Source: Actinomycetota bacterium
GTDB taxonomy: Bacteria > Actinomycetota > Thermoleophilia > Gaiellales > Gaiellaceae
Direction of reading: 5' to 3'
Length of the DNA: 36,901 bases
Assembly (NCBI GenBank): GCA_005884575.1
Contig: VAWW01000061.1
Coordinates: 1-36,901, forward strand
In this document: piece by piece, positions 16,672-25,057 of the stretch
Layout: each line of letters starts with the position of its first letter
Numbering within the stretch: the stretch's first letter is position 1
The notes under the pieces: generated by a model
Database searches by the model: none
Seen by the model: the letters and a program-made list of their open reading frames with translations, nothing else
What the model was told of the DNA's origin: nothing
Program-made: the position numbers and the translations under genes

Positions 16672-17359
16672 GCGAGCTCGGAGACTCGCCGCGTGCGCGG
16701 CCGTACTCGCCCTGACGGCGCCGGCCGCCGCCGTCGCTGCCGAGCCGCCCGCGAGGCTTCCGCCCGAGACGCTGCGCGGACCCGAGAACCGGCTGCTCGA
16801 GTATCCGACGCTCTCGACCGCGACCGTCTCGGAGCGCGCCGGCGCTCAGCGGTTGCTCGCGCAGATCCGAGCGGCGGCGCGGGGCTGGCACACGCTTCGC
16901 GGGGCACGGGCGGCAGGGTTCGACACGCACACCGCGCGCCGCCGGGCCGGCGACCTCACCGTGCACTACCTGCACGCCGAGCACCACGCCTACAGCCACG
17001 ACACGCGCTATCTCGATCCGTCGCGCCCGGAGGCGCTGATCTACGCGAATCCGCCGGGTTCGCCGCTCGTCCTCGTCGGCGTGATGTTCAGCATGCCGCG
17101 CGGCATGCGTGGCCTCACGCCCGGCGGGCCGATCACACGGTGGCACACGCACAAGGTCTGCGCGCGCGGCAACGCCAGAGGACTTGCTCCGCGATCCGAC
17201 GGCTCCTGTCCTGCCGGAACCGCGGCCCGGCAGGGGAGCGAGATGCTCCACGTGTGGTTCACGCGCGATCTGCGGAGCGCGTTCGCAATTCACGCGCCGC
17301 CGCGCGAGCTCGGTCTAGCAGGGTTGCTGCCGCCCGAGTTCTGCGGCCTCGATCACTGA
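16670..17359 (+). CDS. Uncharacterised secreted His/Cys-rich protein
   Basis: A 229-residue protein with a signal peptide (MRARRLAACAAVLALTAPAAAVAA, cut near residue 24) and no family I can name. The mature part has a His-dense strip HYLHAEHHAYSH (99-110), then PLVLVGVMFSMPRGMRGLTPGGPITRWHTHKVC (WHTHKVC at 158-164), a second Cys at 180 and EMLHVWFTRDLRSAFAIHAP. The clustered His plus two Cys suggest a secreted metal or haem site, but this is inference. A CRP-type palindrome lies 23 bases upstream of the ATG. The gene converges on selA, overlapping it by 7 bases. Confidence 0.8.
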   Translation: MRARRLAACAAVLALTAPAAAVAAEPPARLPPETLRGPENRLLEYPTLSTATVSERAGAQRLLAQIRAAARGWHTLRGARAAGFDTHTARRRAGDLTVHYLHAEHHAYSHDTRYLDPSRPEALIYANPPGSPLVLVGVMFSMPRGMRGLTPGGPITRWHTHKVCARGNARGLAPRSDGSCPAGTAARQGSEMLHVWFTRDLRSAFAIHAPPRELGLAGLLPPEFCGLDH

Positions 17360-18633
17360 CGCGCGCGGGCCGCGGCGACGGCCGCGCCGACCTCGTCGAT
17401 CTCGTGCTCGCCGAGCGTCCGGCAGTCGAGCAGACAGCGCCCGTCCCGCACCACGCCGACGACCGGCGGCTCGCCGAGGCGCAGCGGCCCCGCGAGCTGC
17501 TCCTCCACCGCACAGGCGAAGCTCGGCAGCTCCGCGAGCGGCAGCGCGCCGCCGCCCACGCGCGCGACGGTCTCCTCCACCGCGCCGCCGACGAGACCGG
17601 CCAGGCGCTCGGCCCGCGCGCGCACGATCGCCGCGTCCTCGTCGAGCATGCGCAGGACGGGAATCCGCTCCGGCGGATCGAGGTACAGCGCCAGCGTTCC
17701 CTCGAGCGCGGCGAGCGTCAGCTTGTCGGCGCGGAGCGCCCGCTGCAGCGGATGGCGGCGCAGCTTGTCGACGAGGTCCGCTCGCCCGACGACGATGCCG
17801 GCCTGCGGCCCGCCGAGCAGCTTGTCGCCGGAGAAGCAGACGAGGTGGGCGCCCGCGGCGAGGCTCTCCTTCGCGGACGGCTCGCCCGGCAGTTCGACGA
17901 GCACGCCGGAGCCGAGGTCGTCGACGAGCGGCAGGCCGACGGCCCCGGCGATGTGCGCGAGCTCGTCGAGCCGCGCCGACTCGGTGAAGCCGACGACGCG
18001 GAAGTTCGACTGGTGCACGCGCAGCAGCAATGCCGTCTCGGGGCCGATTGCACGCTCGTAGTCGGCGGCGCGCGTGCGGTTTGTCGTGCCGACCTCGACG
18101 AGCCGCGCGCCCGATCGCGCCAGCACCTCCGGGATGCGGAAGCCGTCGCCGATCTCGATCAGCTCGCCGCGGGAGACGAGCACCTCGCGCCCCTCCGCGA
18201 GCGCGGCGAGCGCGAGCAGCACCGCCGCCGCGTTGTTGTTCACGACGAGCGCCGCCTCGGCGCCGGTCAGGCGGCGCAGGATGTCGGCGACATGGTCCTG
18301 CCGCGACCCGCGCGCGCCGTCCTCCAGCGAGTACTCGAGATTCGAGTAGCCGCGGCCGATCTCCATGACGCGCTCCAGCGCCGCCTCGGCAAGCGGCGCG
18401 CGGCCGAGGTTCGTGTGGACGATCACGCCGGTCGCGTTGAGCACGCGCCGCAGCCGGGGTGCGCGCACAGCGGCGAGCTCGGCGCGGACGCGCGACTCGA
18501 GGTCACCCGGATCGGCGCCGGCGGCGATCTCCTCGCGCGCGCGCGCGAGGACCAGACGCGCGGCGTCGACGGCGAGCGGATCGCCGACCGAGCGCGCGAG
18601 CTCGTCGACCGACGGGAGGTCGCGTAGCTGCAT
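17353..18633 (-). CDS. selA: L-seryl-tRNA(Sec) selenium transferase SelA
   Basis: A 426-residue PLP enzyme that converts Ser-tRNA(Sec) to Sec-tRNA(Sec) using selenophosphate from SelD. The N-terminal tRNA-binding part is QLRDLPSVDELARSVGDPL. The core has LNATGVIVHTNLGRAPLAEAA, GYSNLEYSLEDGARGSRQDHV, GAEAALVVNNNAAAVLLALAALAEGREVLVSRGELIEIGDGFRIPEVL, and the PLP lysine K271 in FSGDKLLGGPQAGI. All are diagnostic. The length is a little below the usual 450-460. It starts 10 bases after the LOG-family gene ends and so belongs to the moaDE-protease-LOG operon. selB is 2.4 kb away on the same strand and selD is not in the window. Confidence 0.96.
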   Translation of the reverse strand: MQLRDLPSVDELARSVGDPLAVDAARLVLARAREEIAAGADPGDLESRVRAELAAVRAPRLRRVLNATGVIVHTNLGRAPLAEAALERVMEIGRGYSNLEYSLEDGARGSRQDHVADILRRLTGAEAALVVNNNAAAVLLALAALAEGREVLVSRGELIEIGDGFRIPEVLARSGARLVEVGTTNRTRAADYERAIGPETALLLRVHQSNFRVVGFTESARLDELAHIAGAVGLPLVDDLGSGVLVELPGEPSAKESLAAGAHLVCFSGDKLLGGPQAGIVVGRADLVDKLRRHPLQRALRADKLTLAALEGTLALYLDPPERIPVLRMLDEDAAIVRARAERLAGLVGGAVEETVARVGGGALPLAELPSFACAVEEQLAGPLRLGEPPVVGVVRDGRCLLDCRTLGEHEIDEVGAAVAAARARQ

Positions 18634-18643
18634 CCCTTTAAAG

Positions 18644-19342
18644 CTACTGCGCGTCGGCCTTCGCGGGCTCGGCCGGAGACCCGGTCGCGCGCCGCGTGTG
18701 CTCGTCGACGACGAGCCGAACCGCCTCGGCCGGATCGTCCGTGACCGCGAGCAGCTCGATGTCCTCCGGCGAGACCATCCGCCGCGCGAGCAGCTCGTCC
18801 CGCATCCACCGCAGCAGGTCGGCCCAGTACGCGGAGTCGAACAGCACGACCGGGAAGTTCAGCACCTTGCCCGTCTGGATCAGCGTCAGCGGCTCGAAGA
18901 GCTCGTCCACGGTGCCGATCCCGCCCGGGAAGACGACGAACCCCTCGGCCGCCTTCACGAACATCGTCTTGCGCACGTAGAAGTGGCGGAACTCGAGCGA
19001 GATGTCGAGGTACGGATTGCTCTCCTGCTCGTGCGGCAACTCGATGTTGAAGCCGACCGACAGCCCGCCGGCCTCCTTCGCGCCGCGGTTCGCCGCCTCC
19101 ATCACGCCCGGGCCGCCGCCGGTGACGACCGCCCAGCCGGCCTCGGCGAACAGGCGCGCCGTCGCCCGCGCCGCCGTGTACGCGGGATCGCTGTCGGGAA
19201 CGCGCGCCGACCCGAAGATCGACACGGCCGGCCGGTCGATGCGCGCGACGGCCTCGAACCCCAGGCGGAACTCGTCCGCGATCGCCGGCGCGTCGCGACG
19301 GAAGTCGAGCTCGTCGGCCGCGAGCAGGCGCCGGGCGTCCAT
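18644..19342 (-). CDS. LOG-family (TIGR00730-type) nucleotide phosphoribohydrolase
   Basis: A 232-residue Rossmann-like protein with both LOG-family motifs: VVTGGGPGVMEAANRGAKEAGG (PGGGxGxM region) and FVVFPGGIGTVDELFEPLTLIQTGK (PGGxGTxxE with the catalytic Glu). Family members hydrolyse the N-glycosidic bond of cytokinin ribotides or of AMP and related monophosphates. The opening strand is PAVSIFGSARVPDSDPAY. The ATG shares one base with the TAA of the protease gene (TAATG), so the two are coupled. Calling it a lysine decarboxylase, as older annotations did, would be wrong. Confidence 0.9.
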   Translation of the reverse strand: MDARRLLAADELDFRRDAPAIADEFRLGFEAVARIDRPAVSIFGSARVPDSDPAYTAARATARLFAEAGWAVVTGGGPGVMEAANRGAKEAGGLSVGFNIELPHEQESNPYLDISLEFRHFYVRKTMFVKAAEGFVVFPGGIGTVDELFEPLTLIQTGKVLNFPVVLFDSAYWADLLRWMRDELLARRMVSPEDIELLAVTDDPAEAVRLVVDEHTRRATGSPAEPAKADAQ

Positions 19343-20031
19343 TACAACCGGTTTTGCGGCACGTGCGTCTTCCACATCCCGTACGCGAGGACGAGCCCGA
19401 GCCCGAGGTACAGCGACCAGATCAGCAGCGAGCGGCTGCGGTCGGGCGCCATCGCGCGCATCGGCACGCCCCCCTCGAACTGGATCACCGGCATGTGCCA
19501 CGCCTCGCGCGCCGCGCGCACGATCGCTCCGCCGTCGAGGAAGGCGATCGGGATCAGGTTGAACAGGTTGAGGAAGAAGCCGGTGTACGCGAGCGTGTAG
19601 AAGAGATCCGAGTTCTGGCTGCTCGCGATCGCCCAGCACGCGGCCGACGAGATCCCGCCCGCAAGCGGCCCTGCGAGCGCGATCAACGCGCTCCGCCACG
19701 GCGTCAGTCCCGCGTGCTTGATCGTCACGTAGGCGCCGAGGAACGGGATGAAGGTCGGGAAGGAGACGTGCAGGCCCTGCCGCTTCGCCTCGATCGCATG
19801 CCCCATCTCGTGGAGGAAGATCAGCACCACGATCCCGACGCCGAACTTCCAGCCCCAGATCAGCGCGTATGCAGCGACGGAGACGAAGAGCCCGAAGAAC
19901 TTCAGGAAGACGAAGGCGAACTTGACGGCAAGCCCGGCGATCGCGGCGATCGGCGCCCAGATCCTCTGGAAGATCTTCTTCCAGTCGGTGCCGCGCGGCT
20001 GGACAGGCCGGTAGTCGCGGTAGTCGGTCAC
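19342..20031 (-). CDS. Site-2 protease family (M50) membrane metalloprotease
   Basis: A 229-residue polytopic membrane protein. The zinc motif is HEMGH in VLIFLHEMGHAIEAKRQG, and the third ligand lies in LFNLIPIAFLDGGAIVRAA (the NxxPxxxLDGG motif). The segment KHAGLTPWRSALIALAGPLAGG is typical of the short M50 subfamily. Such proteases cut membrane-embedded substrates; the target is unknown. GTG at 20031 is used because it overlaps the moaDE stop in GTGA and has GAGAGG upstream. There is no PDZ or CBS domain. Confidence 0.9.
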   Translation of the reverse strand: MTDYRDYRPVQPRGTDWKKIFQRIWAPIAAIAGLAVKFAFVFLKFFGLFVSVAAYALIWGWKFGVGIVVLIFLHEMGHAIEAKRQGLHVSFPTFIPFLGAYVTIKHAGLTPWRSALIALAGPLAGGISSAACWAIASSQNSDLFYTLAYTGFFLNLFNLIPIAFLDGGAIVRAAREAWHMPVIQFEGGVPMRAMAPDRSRSLLIWSLYLGLGLVLAYGMWKTHVPQNRL

Positions 20032-20648
20032 GACCCTCTCCCTATCCACTCTTCGCCGCCTTCGTACACCTCTTTCTTCCAGAGCGGAATCGTCTCCTTG
20101 AGCGTGTCGATCGCCTCGCGGCAGGCGGCGAGAGCGTCCTGGCGGTGCGGGGCCGAGACGGCCACGGCCACGCTCGGCTCCCCGATCCCCACACGGCCGA
20201 CGCGATGGTGGATCGCGACCGCGCACAGCTCGTACTTCGCCTGGAGAGACTCCGCCAGGGAGGCCATCATCTGCTCGGCCATCTCCGGATACGCCTCGTA
20301 GTCGAGGTGCGTGACGGTGCGTCCGCGCGAGTGGACGCGGGTCGTGCCGACGAACGTAGCGACGGCGCCGGCCTCGTCGGACTGCACCTCCCGCACAGGC
20401 GCGAGCAGGTCGAGCGGCTCCTCGCTGAGCCGGAAGTCGCCGCCGCTGACGGGCGGGATGAGTGCGACCTCGTCGCCGTCGGCAAGCTCGGCGTCGCGCT
20501 CCGCATACGCGCGGTTGACGGCGTACAGCAGGCCCGCAGGCTCCTCGCCCAGGCCGAGCGCCGGCCAGACGTCGGCGACGCGCTCGACGCCGTCGACCTC
20601 GCGCTCCGACCAGCCGGCCGCCTCGCGGAGGCCGGCGAACAGCTTCAC
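20028..20648 (-). CDS. MoaD-MoaE fusion, molybdopterin synthase
   Basis: A 206-residue fusion of the two molybdopterin synthase subunits. Residues 1-70 are MoaD (VKLFAGLREAAGWSE...VALIPPVSGG) with the Gly-Gly that must carry the thiocarboxylate. From about residue 72 MoaE follows (FRLSEEPLDLLAPV...GAVATFVGTTRVHSRGRTVTHLDYEAYPEMAEQ...VAIHHRVGRVGIGEPSVAVAVSAPHR), ending with the catalytic-lysine segment PLWKKEVYEGGEEWIG. The enzyme inserts sulfur into precursor Z for molybdenum cofactor. In the fused mycobacterial MoaX the chain is cut after the Gly-Gly, and the same is expected here. GTG 20648 is preferred over GTG 20660, since AGGAGG lies 11 bases before the former and abuts the latter. Confidence 0.93.
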   Translation of the reverse strand: MKLFAGLREAAGWSEREVDGVERVADVWPALGLGEEPAGLLYAVNRAYAERDAELADGDEVALIPPVSGGDFRLSEEPLDLLAPVREVQSDEAGAVATFVGTTRVHSRGRTVTHLDYEAYPEMAEQMMASLAESLQAKYELCAVAIHHRVGRVGIGEPSVAVAVSAPHRQDALAACREAIDTLKETIPLWKKEVYEGGEEWIGRGS

Positions 20649-20656
20649 GGTGACGT

Positions 20657-21592
20657 TCACCTCCTGGACGCTAGCGACCACGTGAGCCCCTGCCACCAGT
20701 CCCGGTGCCCGTAGTACCCGAGTCGGTAGCCGACGGACGCAAACGGCCCGGCGACCCGGCCGTCGCGCCACGCGTAGAGCTTCCCGCTCCCCCGGTGCGA
20801 GCGGACGAAGAGGATCGCGCGGCCGTCGCGCGACCAGCGCGGCGAATCGTCGGCGTAGCCGGGCGGCGGCGAGGTGAGCTGCCGCAGGGAGCCGTCGAGC
20901 CCCACCCGCCAGAGCGCCCAGCGCGTCGCGAAGAAGCGCGGATCCCGGCTCGCCGGTGCCGACTGCGCGACGAGCGAGCGACCGTCCGGCGCGCACTGGA
21001 TCGAGCCGAACGCGCGCGTGGGAGCGCGCACGAGCGGATGCGGGCGCCAGTCGGGCGCGGACGCGAACACGAGGCGCTTGTTCCTCGCGCTCTCGCGAGC
21101 CATCCCTGCAGTCACAATCAGCCGGCGGCCGCACCAGATGAGGTAGTCGTCGTACACCAGCATCCGTGCAATCGTCCGCGGCCGTCCGCCGGACGCCGGA
21201 ACGACCCGCACTCTGAGCCCGTCCGCCGCGATCGAGCCGGAGCCGTCGGGGTCGATCGTGTAGAGCAGCCAGCGCGAGTCGGGCGACCAGCCGATCAGCC
21301 AGATCGGCCCGTGGTCGTCGTCGACGACCCTGTAGACCTCGCCGACCCGGAGGACCGGCCGCGCGCGACCCGCGCGGCGCACCACGATCGTCTGCTCGCG
21401 CTTCGTGACACGCACGAACGCGACGGCCCGCCCGTCCGGCGAGCGAAACGTCGGCACGCGAGGCTTGCCGAACTGCGCGCGCGGCGCCACCGTCCACGTG
21501 AGGCAGCTGCCGAGGTCGACGACGTGCCGGACGTGCGCGACGCTGTACGTGACCGAGCCCAGTCCGGGCTGCGGCGGACAGGCGGCGAGCAT
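20657..21592 (-). CDS. TolB/PD40-type beta-propeller protein
   Basis: A 311-residue protein of propeller repeats in the WD40-like PD40 style: [49 protein letters not shown] and [18 protein letters not shown] are successive blades. It starts [10 protein letters not shown], which looks like a lipobox cysteine (LAAC) but has no hydrophobic signal in front of it, so export is uncertain; a longer N-terminus is blocked by an in-frame stop upstream. Such proteins usually bind partners rather than catalyse. It ends just ahead of the MoaD-MoaE fusion and heads that operon. Its start overlaps the divergent mutase promoter region. Confidence 0.75.
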   Translation of the reverse strand: MLAACPPQPGLGSVTYSVAHVRHVVDLGSCLTWTVAPRAQFGKPRVPTFRSPDGRAVAFVRVTKREQTIVVRRAGRARPVLRVGEVYRVVDDDHGPIWLIGWSPDSRWLLYTIDPDGSGSIAADGLRVRVVPASGGRPRTIARMLVYDDYLIWCGRRLIVTAGMARESARNKRLVFASAPDWRPHPLVRAPTRAFGSIQCAPDGRSLVAQSAPASRDPRFFATRWALWRVGLDGSLRQLTSPPPGYADDSPRWSRDGRAILFVRSHRGSGKLYAWRDGRVAGPFASVGYRLGYYGHRDWWQGLTWSLASRR

Positions 21593-21614
21593 GCCGCCAC
21601 TCTACGATGGTTCC

Positions 21615-23192
21615 GTGGCCACCACGGACGATCGGGAGACGGACTCCGGAATCGAGATCAAGCCGGTCTACACGGAGGACGACGCCCAGCATCCCGTCGA
21701 GCCGCCCGGCGAGTACCCCTTCACGCGCGGCCCGTACCCCGACATGTACCGCGGCCGGCCGTGGACGATCCGCCAGTACGCCGGCTTCGCGTCGGCGGAG
21801 GAGTCGAACGCGCGCTACCGGTACCTGCTCGACCACGGGCAGACCGGCCTCTCCGTCGCGTTCGACCTGCCGACGCAGCTCGGCTACGACTCCGACGACC
21901 CGCGCTCCGACGGCGAGGTCGGCCGCACCGGCGTCTCGATCGATTCGCTCGCCGACATGCAGCTGCTCTTCGATGGCATCCCGCTGGGCGAGGTCTCGAC
22001 GTCGATGACGATCAACGCGCCCGCGTCACTGCTGCTGCTCCTCTACGAGCTCGTCGGCGAGCAGCAAGGCGTCACCGGCGACCGCCTTCGCGGCACCGTC
22101 CAGAACGACATCCTCAAGGAATACGTGGCCCGCGGGAACTACATCTTCCCGCCGAAGCCGTCGATGCGGCTGACGACGGATCTGTTTGCGTACTGCGCGG
22201 AGCGGATCCCGAGCTGGAACACGATCTCCATCTCCGGCTACCACATCCGCGAGGCGGGCTCGACGGCGGTGCAGGAGCTCGCGTTCACGCTCGCGAACGG
22301 GATCGCGTACGCGGAGGCCGCCGTCGACGCGGGGCTCTCGCCGGACGAGTTCGGCGAGCGGCTCTCGTTCTTCTTCAACGCGCACAACCACTTCTTCCAG
22401 GAAGTGGCGAAGTTCCGCGCGGCGCGGCGCCTCTGGGCGCGGATCATGAAGGAGCGGTTCGCCGCGACGAATCCGAAGGCGCAGGCGCTTCGCTTTCACG
22501 CGCAGACCGGCGGGTCGACGCTCACGGCGCAGCAGCCGGAGAACAACGTTGTGCGCGTCGCGATCCAGGCGCTCTCCGCGGTCGCCGGCGGCGCGCAGTC
22601 GCTGCACACGAACGCGTTCGACGAGGCGCTCGCGCTACCGACCGAGCGCTCCGCGAAGATCGCGTTGCGTACGCAGCAGCTGCTCCAGCACGAGGCGGGA
22701 GCGACCGACACCGCGGATCCGCTCGGCGGCTCGTACTTCATCGAAGCGCTGACCGACGAGCTCGAAACGCGTGCGTGGGAGCTGATCGAGCGCGTCGACG
22801 ACCTCGGCGGCGCCGTCGAGGCGATCGAGCGCGGCTTCGTCCAGGACGAGATCGAAGGCGCCGCGTTCCGCTACCAGCAGGAGATCGAGTCGGGCGAGCG
22901 CGTGATCGTGGGCGTCAACCGGTTCGCGGAGCCGGAGGCCGAGGAGGTCGAGCTGCAGCGGATCGACCCGGAGGCCGAGCGGCGGCAGCTCGAGCGGACC
23001 GTGCGCGTGCGTTCGGAGCGGAACGCCGACGACGCGGCGAGGACGCTCACCGCCGTCCGCGATGCGGCCCGCGGCGAAGCGAACCTTCTTCCGCCGATGC
23101 GCGAGGCGCTGCGGGCGCACAACACGATCGGCGAGATCTGCAACGTGCTCCGCGACGAGTGGGGGATGTACGACGCGGTCCGTCCGCGTTAG
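21615..23192 (+). CDS. Methylmalonyl-CoA mutase large (catalytic) subunit
   Basis: A 525-residue catalytic subunit starting [23 protein letters not shown]. Family landmarks are [114 protein letters not shown] and [22 protein letters not shown]. The adenosylcobalamin-binding domain is absent, so this is the split type that needs a separate small B12 subunit, not seen in the window. The reaction interconverts methylmalonyl-CoA and succinyl-CoA, although related isobutyryl-CoA or ethylmalonyl-CoA mutases share this layout. An in-frame ATG at 21591 is an alternative start; neither has a strong ribosome site. Confidence 0.93.
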   Translation: MATTDDRETDSGIEIKPVYTEDDAQHPVEPPGEYPFTRGPYPDMYRGRPWTIRQYAGFASAEESNARYRYLLDHGQTGLSVAFDLPTQLGYDSDDPRSDGEVGRTGVSIDSLADMQLLFDGIPLGEVSTSMTINAPASLLLLLYELVGEQQGVTGDRLRGTVQNDILKEYVARGNYIFPPKPSMRLTTDLFAYCAERIPSWNTISISGYHIREAGSTAVQELAFTLANGIAYAEAAVDAGLSPDEFGERLSFFFNAHNHFFQEVAKFRAARRLWARIMKERFAATNPKAQALRFHAQTGGSTLTAQQPENNVVRVAIQALSAVAGGAQSLHTNAFDEALALPTERSAKIALRTQQLLQHEAGATDTADPLGGSYFIEALTDELETRAWELIERVDDLGGAVEAIERGFVQDEIEGAAFRYQQEIESGERVIVGVNRFAEPEAEEVELQRIDPEAERRQLERTVRVRSERNADDAARTLTAVRDAARGEANLLPPMREALRAHNTIGEICNVLRDEWGMYDAVRPR

Positions 23193-23258
23193 GAACGCAC
23201 GCGAATCCAGGGCCGGTTAGTCTCGCGCCGACAGGCGCACCGGAGGAGGGGGGAATCG

Positions 23259-25013
23259 ATGAAACGCCGCATCCCGTGGGTGACGGTTCTCGTGCTGGTG
23301 CTCGTGGGGCTGCTCGTCGCGCAGGGCAGCATCGCCGCGAAGCCGAAGCCGAAGCCGAAGAAGCACCACAAGGTCCACAAGGTCAAGCCGAAGCCCAAGC
23401 CGAAGCCGCTCACCCCGGCGCAGAAGCTCGCGAGGATCAAGCACATCGTGATCATCTACGAGGAGAACCACAGCTTCGACAACCTCTACGGCGGCTGGGA
23501 GGGCGTCAACGGGGTCGCGAAGGCGCAGTCGGCGAACACGACACAGGTCAGCCAGGCCGGGACGGCCTTCGCGTGTCTCCTGCAGAACGACGTCAACCTG
23601 ACTTCGCCGCCGCAGCCGGCGGACTGCTCCGACTCGACGACGGCCAAGCCGTTCACGAGCCACTTCAAGAACGCGCCGTTCACGATCGACGACTTCATCA
23701 AGCCGTCCGATACGACGTGTCCGGCACCCGGGGTCTTCGCCGCCAACGGGGTCCCGAAGGGCGGAGGGCTGCCCGGCGGTTGCACCCGCGACCTGGTGCA
23801 CCGTTTCTACCAGGAGCAGTACCAGCTCGACGGCGGCCGGCAGGATCGGTACACGACCGCGAGCGACGCCGCCGGTCTCACGCAGGGCATCTACGACACG
23901 AAGGCGCTCCCGATCTACGCGTACCTCCATCAGGCAGGGCACCCGGGGTACGCGATCGCCGACAACTTCTTCCAGGCCGCGTTCGGTGGCTCGTTCCTGA
24001 ACCACCAGTGGCTCGTCGCGGCGGCGTCACCGGTCTGGGCGAATGCGCCCGGCGACAACGGGCCGAACGATCTCCACTCGATCGTCGACGCGAACGGAAT
24101 GCCGAACTCGTCGCCGCTCTACACGCCGACCGGACCGGTGAAGGATCAGCAATTGACCGTGAAGTGCCCTGCTCCCTCGCCGAATCTCGCGTGCGGCGAC
24201 TTCGCGGTGAACACGTCGCAGCCGACGTACCAGCCGTTCTCGCCGGGAACCGCTGCGACGCGGCAGCTCCCGCCGCTGACGAACCCGACGATCGGCGACC
24301 GGCTGAGCGCGAAGGGCGTCGACTGGGCCTGGTACTCAGGCGGCTGGTCGAACGCGAACGGCGACGTCGGCGCGCCCGGGTGGACGAACGGGACCGGGCC
24401 GACGTGCTCCGACCCGAACGCGAGCGCGGCGGCGACGTATCCGAACTGTCCCGACAAGCTCTTCCAGTTCCACCACCAGTCGTTCAACTACTTCGCGTCG
24501 TTCGCGCCCGGGACGACGATGCGGAAGGACCACCTGCGCGACGAGGCGGAGTTCATGACGCTCGCGTCCGGGTCGTCCTCGACCTGTGGTCTGAAGCCGG
24601 TCAGCTTCATCAAGCCGATCGGCGCCGAGAACGAGCACCCCGGTTACGCGAGCGAGGCGAACGGGAGCAACCATCTCGTCACCCTGCTGAAGGCGATCGA
24701 GGGCGGTGCGTGCGCGAAGGACACGATGGTGATCGTGACCTACGACGAGTTCGGCGGGGAGTGGGACCACGTTGCACCGCCGGGCCAGGGCACGACGACG
24801 GCCGGCCCGCACGACCAGTGGGGTCCCGGCACGCGGATCCCGGCGGTCGTGCTCTCGCCGTTTCTGAGTTCCGCCTTCGTCGTCGACAGCGCCTCGCATG
24901 ACACGACGTCGATCCTCGCGACGATCGAGCACCGGTTCGGCGTCGCGGCCCTCAGCTCGCGCGACGCCGCTGTCCGCGACCTGAGCAGCGTCTTCACCGC
25001 GAAGAAGCCGTAG
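23259..25013 (+). CDS. Secreted phosphoesterase (phospholipase C/acid phosphatase superfamily)
   Basis: A 584-residue exported protein of the PF04185 phosphoesterase family. It has a signal peptide (1-26), then a Lys/Pro/His-rich linker (KPKPKPKKHHKVHKVKPKPK, 27-50). The catalytic domain opens IKHIVIIYEENHSFDNLYGGWEG, whose ENHSFDN carries the metal/nucleophile site. Later come HQAGHPGYAIADNFFQAAFGGSFLNHQWLVAA and DTMVIVTYDEFGGEWDHVAPPGQG (metal-binding DEFGGxxDH). The C-terminus is IPAVVLSPF...DTTSILATIEHRFG. The substrate may be phospholipid or phosphate monoester. The ATG has GGAGGAGG upstream. The linker could bind the anionic cell wall. A strong bidirectional hairpin follows the stop. 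Confidence 0.92.
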   Translation: MKRRIPWVTVLVLVLVGLLVAQGSIAAKPKPKPKKHHKVHKVKPKPKPKPLTPAQKLARIKHIVIIYEENHSFDNLYGGWEGVNGVAKAQSANTTQVSQAGTAFACLLQNDVNLTSPPQPADCSDSTTAKPFTSHFKNAPFTIDDFIKPSDTTCPAPGVFAANGVPKGGGLPGGCTRDLVHRFYQEQYQLDGGRQDRYTTASDAAGLTQGIYDTKALPIYAYLHQAGHPGYAIADNFFQAAFGGSFLNHQWLVAAASPVWANAPGDNGPNDLHSIVDANGMPNSSPLYTPTGPVKDQQLTVKCPAPSPNLACGDFAVNTSQPTYQPFSPGTAATRQLPPLTNPTIGDRLSAKGVDWAWYSGGWSNANGDVGAPGWTNGTGPTCSDPNASAAATYPNCPDKLFQFHHQSFNYFASFAPGTTMRKDHLRDEAEFMTLASGSSSTCGLKPVSFIKPIGAENEHPGYASEANGSNHLVTLLKAIEGGACAKDTMVIVTYDEFGGEWDHVAPPGQGTTTAGPHDQWGPGTRIPAVVLSPFLSSAFVVDSASHDTTSILATIEHRFGVAALSSRDAAVRDLSSVFTAKKP

Positions 25014-25017
25014 GCAA

Positions 25018-25057
25018 ATACTCCGGGGGTCTCGGCTAGGCCGAGGCCCCCGAGTAT
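25018..25057. terminator. Bidirectional hairpin terminator between phosphoesterase and ABC operon
   Basis: ATACTC-C-GGGGG-T-CTCGGC pairs with GCCGAG-G-CCCCC-GAGTAT around a TAG loop (25037-25039), nearly 18 base pairs, between convergent genes. It lacks a long T tract on the plus strand but is symmetrical, and the last codon of the ABC permease (stop at 25036) lies inside it. Confidence 0.7.

Noticed and set aside
18644..19342. Annotation as lysine decarboxylase
   Set aside because: The PGGxGTxxE motif defines LOG-type phosphoribohydrolases; the decarboxylase name is a historical misannotation.
23337..23410. Short tandem repeat of AAGCCGAAGCC-like units as a CRISPR or mobile repeat
   Set aside because: The units are irregular codons for a Lys/Pro linker in a good coding frame, with no spacer structure.
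20705..24901. A 1398-residue open frame crossing several genes
   Set aside because: It is a GC-driven shadow over the propeller, mutase and phosphoesterase genes with low-complexity Arg/Ala/Gly content.
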